Shown here piece after piece: positions 61,527 through 64,000 of a stretch of 64,000 nucleotides of DNA. The position numbers and the translations under genes are program-made. This DNA is from Mesorhizobium sp. STM 4661. Lineage in GTDB: Bacteria; Pseudomonadota; Alphaproteobacteria; Rhizobiales; Rhizobiaceae. Location: assembly GCF_000359125.1 (NCBI RefSeq), contig NZ_CAAF010000047.1, positions 62,001-126,000 of the forward strand, read 5' to 3'. The notes under the pieces are model-generated. The model worked only from the letters and a program-made list of their open reading frames with translations, did no database searches and was not told the DNA's origin. The number at the start of each line of letters is the position of its first letter. Positions within the stretch are counted from its first letter, which is position 1.

Positions 61527-62555
61527 ATGAAACACATTGCAATCGGCATTCTCGGCGCCGCCACGCTTGGAGTGATGGCTTCGGCCGCATCGGCGAGCAC
61601 GCTCGACGATGTCAAGGCGAAGGGCTTCATCCAATGCGGTGTCTCAACCGGTCTGGCCGGCTTCTCGGCGCCGGACGACAAGGGTGACTGGCAAGGCATC
61701 GATGCGGATTTCTGCCGCGCCGTCGCGGCCGCCGTCTTCGGCGACGGCTCCAAGGTCAAGTTCACACCGCTCAGCGCCAAGGAGCGCTTCACCGCGCTGC
61801 AATCCGGCGAAATCGACATCCTCTCGCGCAACACCACCTGGACGATCAACCGCGACACGGCGCTTGGTCTGAACTTCATCGGCGTCACCTACTATGACGG
61901 CCAGGGCTTCATGATCAACGCCAAGAAACTGCCGGGCGTCAATTCCGCGCTGCAGCTTTCCGGCGCGGCCGTTTGCGTGCAGAGCGGCACCACGACCGAG
62001 CTCAACCTTGCCGACTATTTCAAGTCGAACAAGATGGAGTACAACCCGGTTGTCTTCGAAAAGCTGGACGAGGTCAACGCCGCCTATGACGCAGGCCGCT
62101 GCGACGTCTACACCACCGACCAGTCGGGCCTCTACGGCATCCGCCTGACGCTCGCTGCGCCGGCTGACCATGTCGTGCTGCCCGAAATCATCTCCAAGGA
62201 GCCGCTCGGACCGGCCGTGCGCCAGGGCGACGACCAGTGGTACCATATCGTCAAATGGACCTATTTCGCGCTGCTGCAGGCAGAGGAACTGGGCATCACC
62301 AAGGCCAATGTCGAGGAGATGAAGGCCTCGGACAATCCCGAGATCAAGCGCGTGCTCGGTCAGGAAGCCGAAACCAAGATCGGTACCGATCTTGGCGTCT
62401 CCAACGACTGGGTCGTCAACATCGTCAAGACCGTGGGCAATTACGGCGAACTGTTCGAACGCAATGTCGGTTCGGGCAGCCCGCTGAAGATCGCGCGCGG
62501 CATCAACGCGCTGTGGACCAAGGGCGGCCTGCAATACGCTCCGCCTATCCGCTGA
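61527..62555 (+). CDS. aapJ: General L-amino-acid ABC transporter, binding protein
   Basis: 342 residues from ATG 61527 (upstream in-frame codons are non-coding in style). Sec signal peptide MKHIAIGILGAATLGVMASA, cleaved near ASA-ST. Periplasmic amino-acid binding fold: VKAKGFIQCGVSTGLAGFS, WQGIDADFCRAVAAAVFGD, SGEIDILSRNTTWT, CDVYTTDQSGLYGIR. First gene of aapJQMP; it delivers many L-amino acids to AapQM. In nodules AapJQMP takes part in amino-acid cycling. Confidence 0.93.
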   Translation: MKHIAIGILGAATLGVMASAASASTLDDVKAKGFIQCGVSTGLAGFSAPDDKGDWQGIDADFCRAVAAAVFGDGSKVKFTPLSAKERFTALQSGEIDILSRNTTWTINRDTALGLNFIGVTYYDGQGFMINAKKLPGVNSALQLSGAAVCVQSGTTTELNLADYFKSNKMEYNPVVFEKLDEVNAAYDAGRCDVYTTDQSGLYGIRLTLAAPADHVVLPEIISKEPLGPAVRQGDDQWYHIVKWTYFALLQAEELGITKANVEEMKASDNPEIKRVLGQEAETKIGTDLGVSNDWVVNIVKTVGNYGELFERNVGSGSPLKIARGINALWTKGGLQYAPPIR

Positions 62556-62633
62556 TCGAAATGTGATCCGGAAGGCAGATCGTCTGCCTTCCGGTTTCTC
62601 TTTCCAGGGGATGGTCGCCAGAAGGGTGGTCGA

Positions 62634-63821
62634 ATGGCATCGCAGGAAATTCTTCGCGAGGAGCCAAGCCGTGGTTCCTTCGTCAACGATCCGAAAGTCC
62701 GCAGTCTCTTCTTCCAGGCGGTGGTCGTCGTCTTGCTGGTGGCGGGCGTCTGGTGGATTGCCCAAAACGTCATTGCCAATCTGACGCGTCTGCACATTGC
62801 TTCAGGCTTCGGCTTCCTCAAGGGCCGCGCCGGCTTCGACATCAGCGAGAGCGCTATCGCTTATTCATCGGATTCGACCTATGGCCGCGCCATTTTGGTC
62901 GGCTTCATCAATACCGTGATCGTTGCCGTCGTCGGCATCATCACCGCGACCATCATCGGCTTCATTGTCGGCATCGGCCGGCTTTCGCAGAACTGGCTGA
63001 TCCGCAAGATCTGCACGGTCTACGTCGAGGTGTTCCGCAACATCCCGCCGCTGCTGGTCATCTTCTTCTGGTATTCCGGGGTGCTTGCGGTGCTGCCGCC
63101 GCCACGCGACAGCATCAATCTGCCGTTCGGCTCTTTTCTCAACCAGCGCGGCTTCTATTTTCCGAGCGCCGTATGGGGCGACGGCTCCTGGCTGATCTTC
63201 GTTGCTTTGCTTGTCGGCATCGCCATGGCATGGTTTGTCGCCCGCAAGGCGCATCAGCGGCAGATGGCGACCGGCCAGCAATTCCCGGTGTTCTGGACTT
63301 CCGCCGCGCTGATCGTCGGGCTGCCGCTGCTTGCCTATGCACTGAGCGGCTTCCCCTTGAGCTTTGATTATCCAAAGCAATCGACCTTCAACCTGACCGG
63401 TGGCTTCCAGGTCAGCCCCGAATTCCTGTCGCTTTACCTGGCGCTGTCCTGCTATACGGCGGCCTTCATCGCCGAGATCGTGCGCGCCGGCATCAGGGGC
63501 GTCAGCAAGGGGCAAACCGAAGCCGCCGCGGCGCTTGGGCTGCGCTCGGGTTCGATCCTGCGGCTGGTCGTCGTTCCGCAGGCGATGCGCATCGTCATTC
63601 CGCCGCTGACCAGCCAGTATCTCAACCTGACCAAGAATTCTTCCCTGGCGATCGCCATCGGCTATCCGGACCTGACCGCCACGGCGGGCACCGTGCTCAA
63701 CCAGACCGGCCAGGCGGTCGAGGGCGTGCTGATCATGATGGCCGTCTATCTCATACTCAGCCTGGTGACCTCGGCCGTCATGAACGTGGTCAACGCCAGA
63801 ATGGCACTGGTGGAGAGGTAA
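62634..63821 (+). CDS. aapQ: General L-amino-acid ABC transporter, permease AapQ
   Basis: 395 residues. Membrane spans include VVVVLLVAGVWWIAQNVIAN and AILVGFINTVIVAVVGIITA. The His/Glu/Gln-type permease signature is EVFRNIPPLLVIFFWYSGVL, and the coupling loop facing the ATPase is EAAAALGLRSGSILRLVVVP. A large periplasmic insert (about 150-235) is typical for AapQ. Lies 78 bases after aapJ. Confidence 0.93.
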   Translation: MASQEILREEPSRGSFVNDPKVRSLFFQAVVVVLLVAGVWWIAQNVIANLTRLHIASGFGFLKGRAGFDISESAIAYSSDSTYGRAILVGFINTVIVAVVGIITATIIGFIVGIGRLSQNWLIRKICTVYVEVFRNIPPLLVIFFWYSGVLAVLPPPRDSINLPFGSFLNQRGFYFPSAVWGDGSWLIFVALLVGIAMAWFVARKAHQRQMATGQQFPVFWTSAALIVGLPLLAYALSGFPLSFDYPKQSTFNLTGGFQVSPEFLSLYLALSCYTAAFIAEIVRAGIRGVSKGQTEAAAALGLRSGSILRLVVVPQAMRIVIPPLTSQYLNLTKNSSLAIAIGYPDLTATAGTVLNQTGQAVEGVLIMMAVYLILSLVTSAVMNVVNARMALVER

Positions 63822-63825
63822 GGCC

Positions 63826-64000
63826 ATGCAGGAACACGACATGTCCTGGGTGCGCACCGAAATGGCGCTGGCACAGCCGGCGCCGGCTAGCGTGCGCGGC
63901 ATGGGAGCCTGGGTGCGCACGAACCTGATCGGTTCGGTCGGCGACGCCATCCTGACCATCATCGGCATCGCACTGGTCGCGATGATCCTGCCGCAGGTCA
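63826..64000 (+). CDS. aapM: General L-amino-acid ABC transporter, permease AapM (partial)
   Basis: Starts at ATG 63826, four bases after aapQ, and runs off the right edge. The 58 visible residues (MQEHDMSWVRTEMALAQPAP...) include the start of the first membrane span (VGDAILTIIGIALVAMILPQ). Second permease of the aap system by position and sequence pattern. Confidence 0.88.
   Translation, partial: MQEHDMSWVRTEMALAQPAPASVRGMGAWVRTNLIGSVGDAILTIIGIALVAMILPQV

Noticed and set aside
61644..62795. 383-residue minus-strand frame across aapJ
   Set aside because: Antisense shadow; aapJ has a signal peptide and family motifs on the other strand.

Overview
The right-hand 8 kb (about 56.2-64 kb) is ordinary alphaproteobacterial chromosome. 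Its GC-rich codon use, the respiratory complex I NDUFS4-like protein and the metC-aapJQM order (general L-amino-acid ABC transporter) point to Rhizobiales, most likely Mesorhizobium or a close relative. Everything from base 1 to the tRNA-Pro gene at 56.16-56.24 kb is an integrated siphophage-like element whose left end lies outside the window. The integrase abuts, and reads through, the tRNA-Pro gene used as attachment site.

The prophage has two arms that diverge near 30.9 kb. The late arm (about 1-30.9 kb, minus strand) runs in lambda-like order. Read in the direction of transcription it holds the large terminase, portal, a long tail fibre with an SGNH esterase domain, protease/scaffold with a nested scaffold start, decoration protein, major capsid, connectors, tail tube, the G/GT chaperones with a -1 frameshift, an 1808-residue tape measure with an embedded lysozyme, minor tail proteins M and L, NlpC/P60 and JAMM proteases (a split gpK), gpI, a metallophosphoesterase, tail-tip protein J and a further virion protein. 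Two plus-strand cargo genes (a lipoprotein and an Arc-type repressor) sit inside it.

The early arm (30.97-56.2 kb, plus strand) starts with a primase-polymerase/SF3 helicase. It continues through a structured, repeat-rich control region (36.1-36.95 kb), an RtcB RNA ligase, four tRNA-like genes (three with an oversized anticodon loop) and two copies of an apparently undescribed two-gene cassette (a Cys-motif protein plus an M20/M28-like metallopeptidase). Then come an alarmone-hydrolase-like HD protein, rIIA and rIIB homologues, a Cys-rich conserved phage protein, an excisionase-like protein and the integrase. Intrinsic terminators sit immediately upstream of several operons.

Up to nine homing-endonuclease genes or remnants are scattered through the element, four of them the same HNH-AP2 type. 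Several early genes carry single-base frameshifts (rIIA, the Cys-rich protein, HNH remnants, the HD tail, a small ORF), which suggests decay or assembly error. No lysis genes and no lysogeny repressor were recognised; they may lie beyond the left edge.
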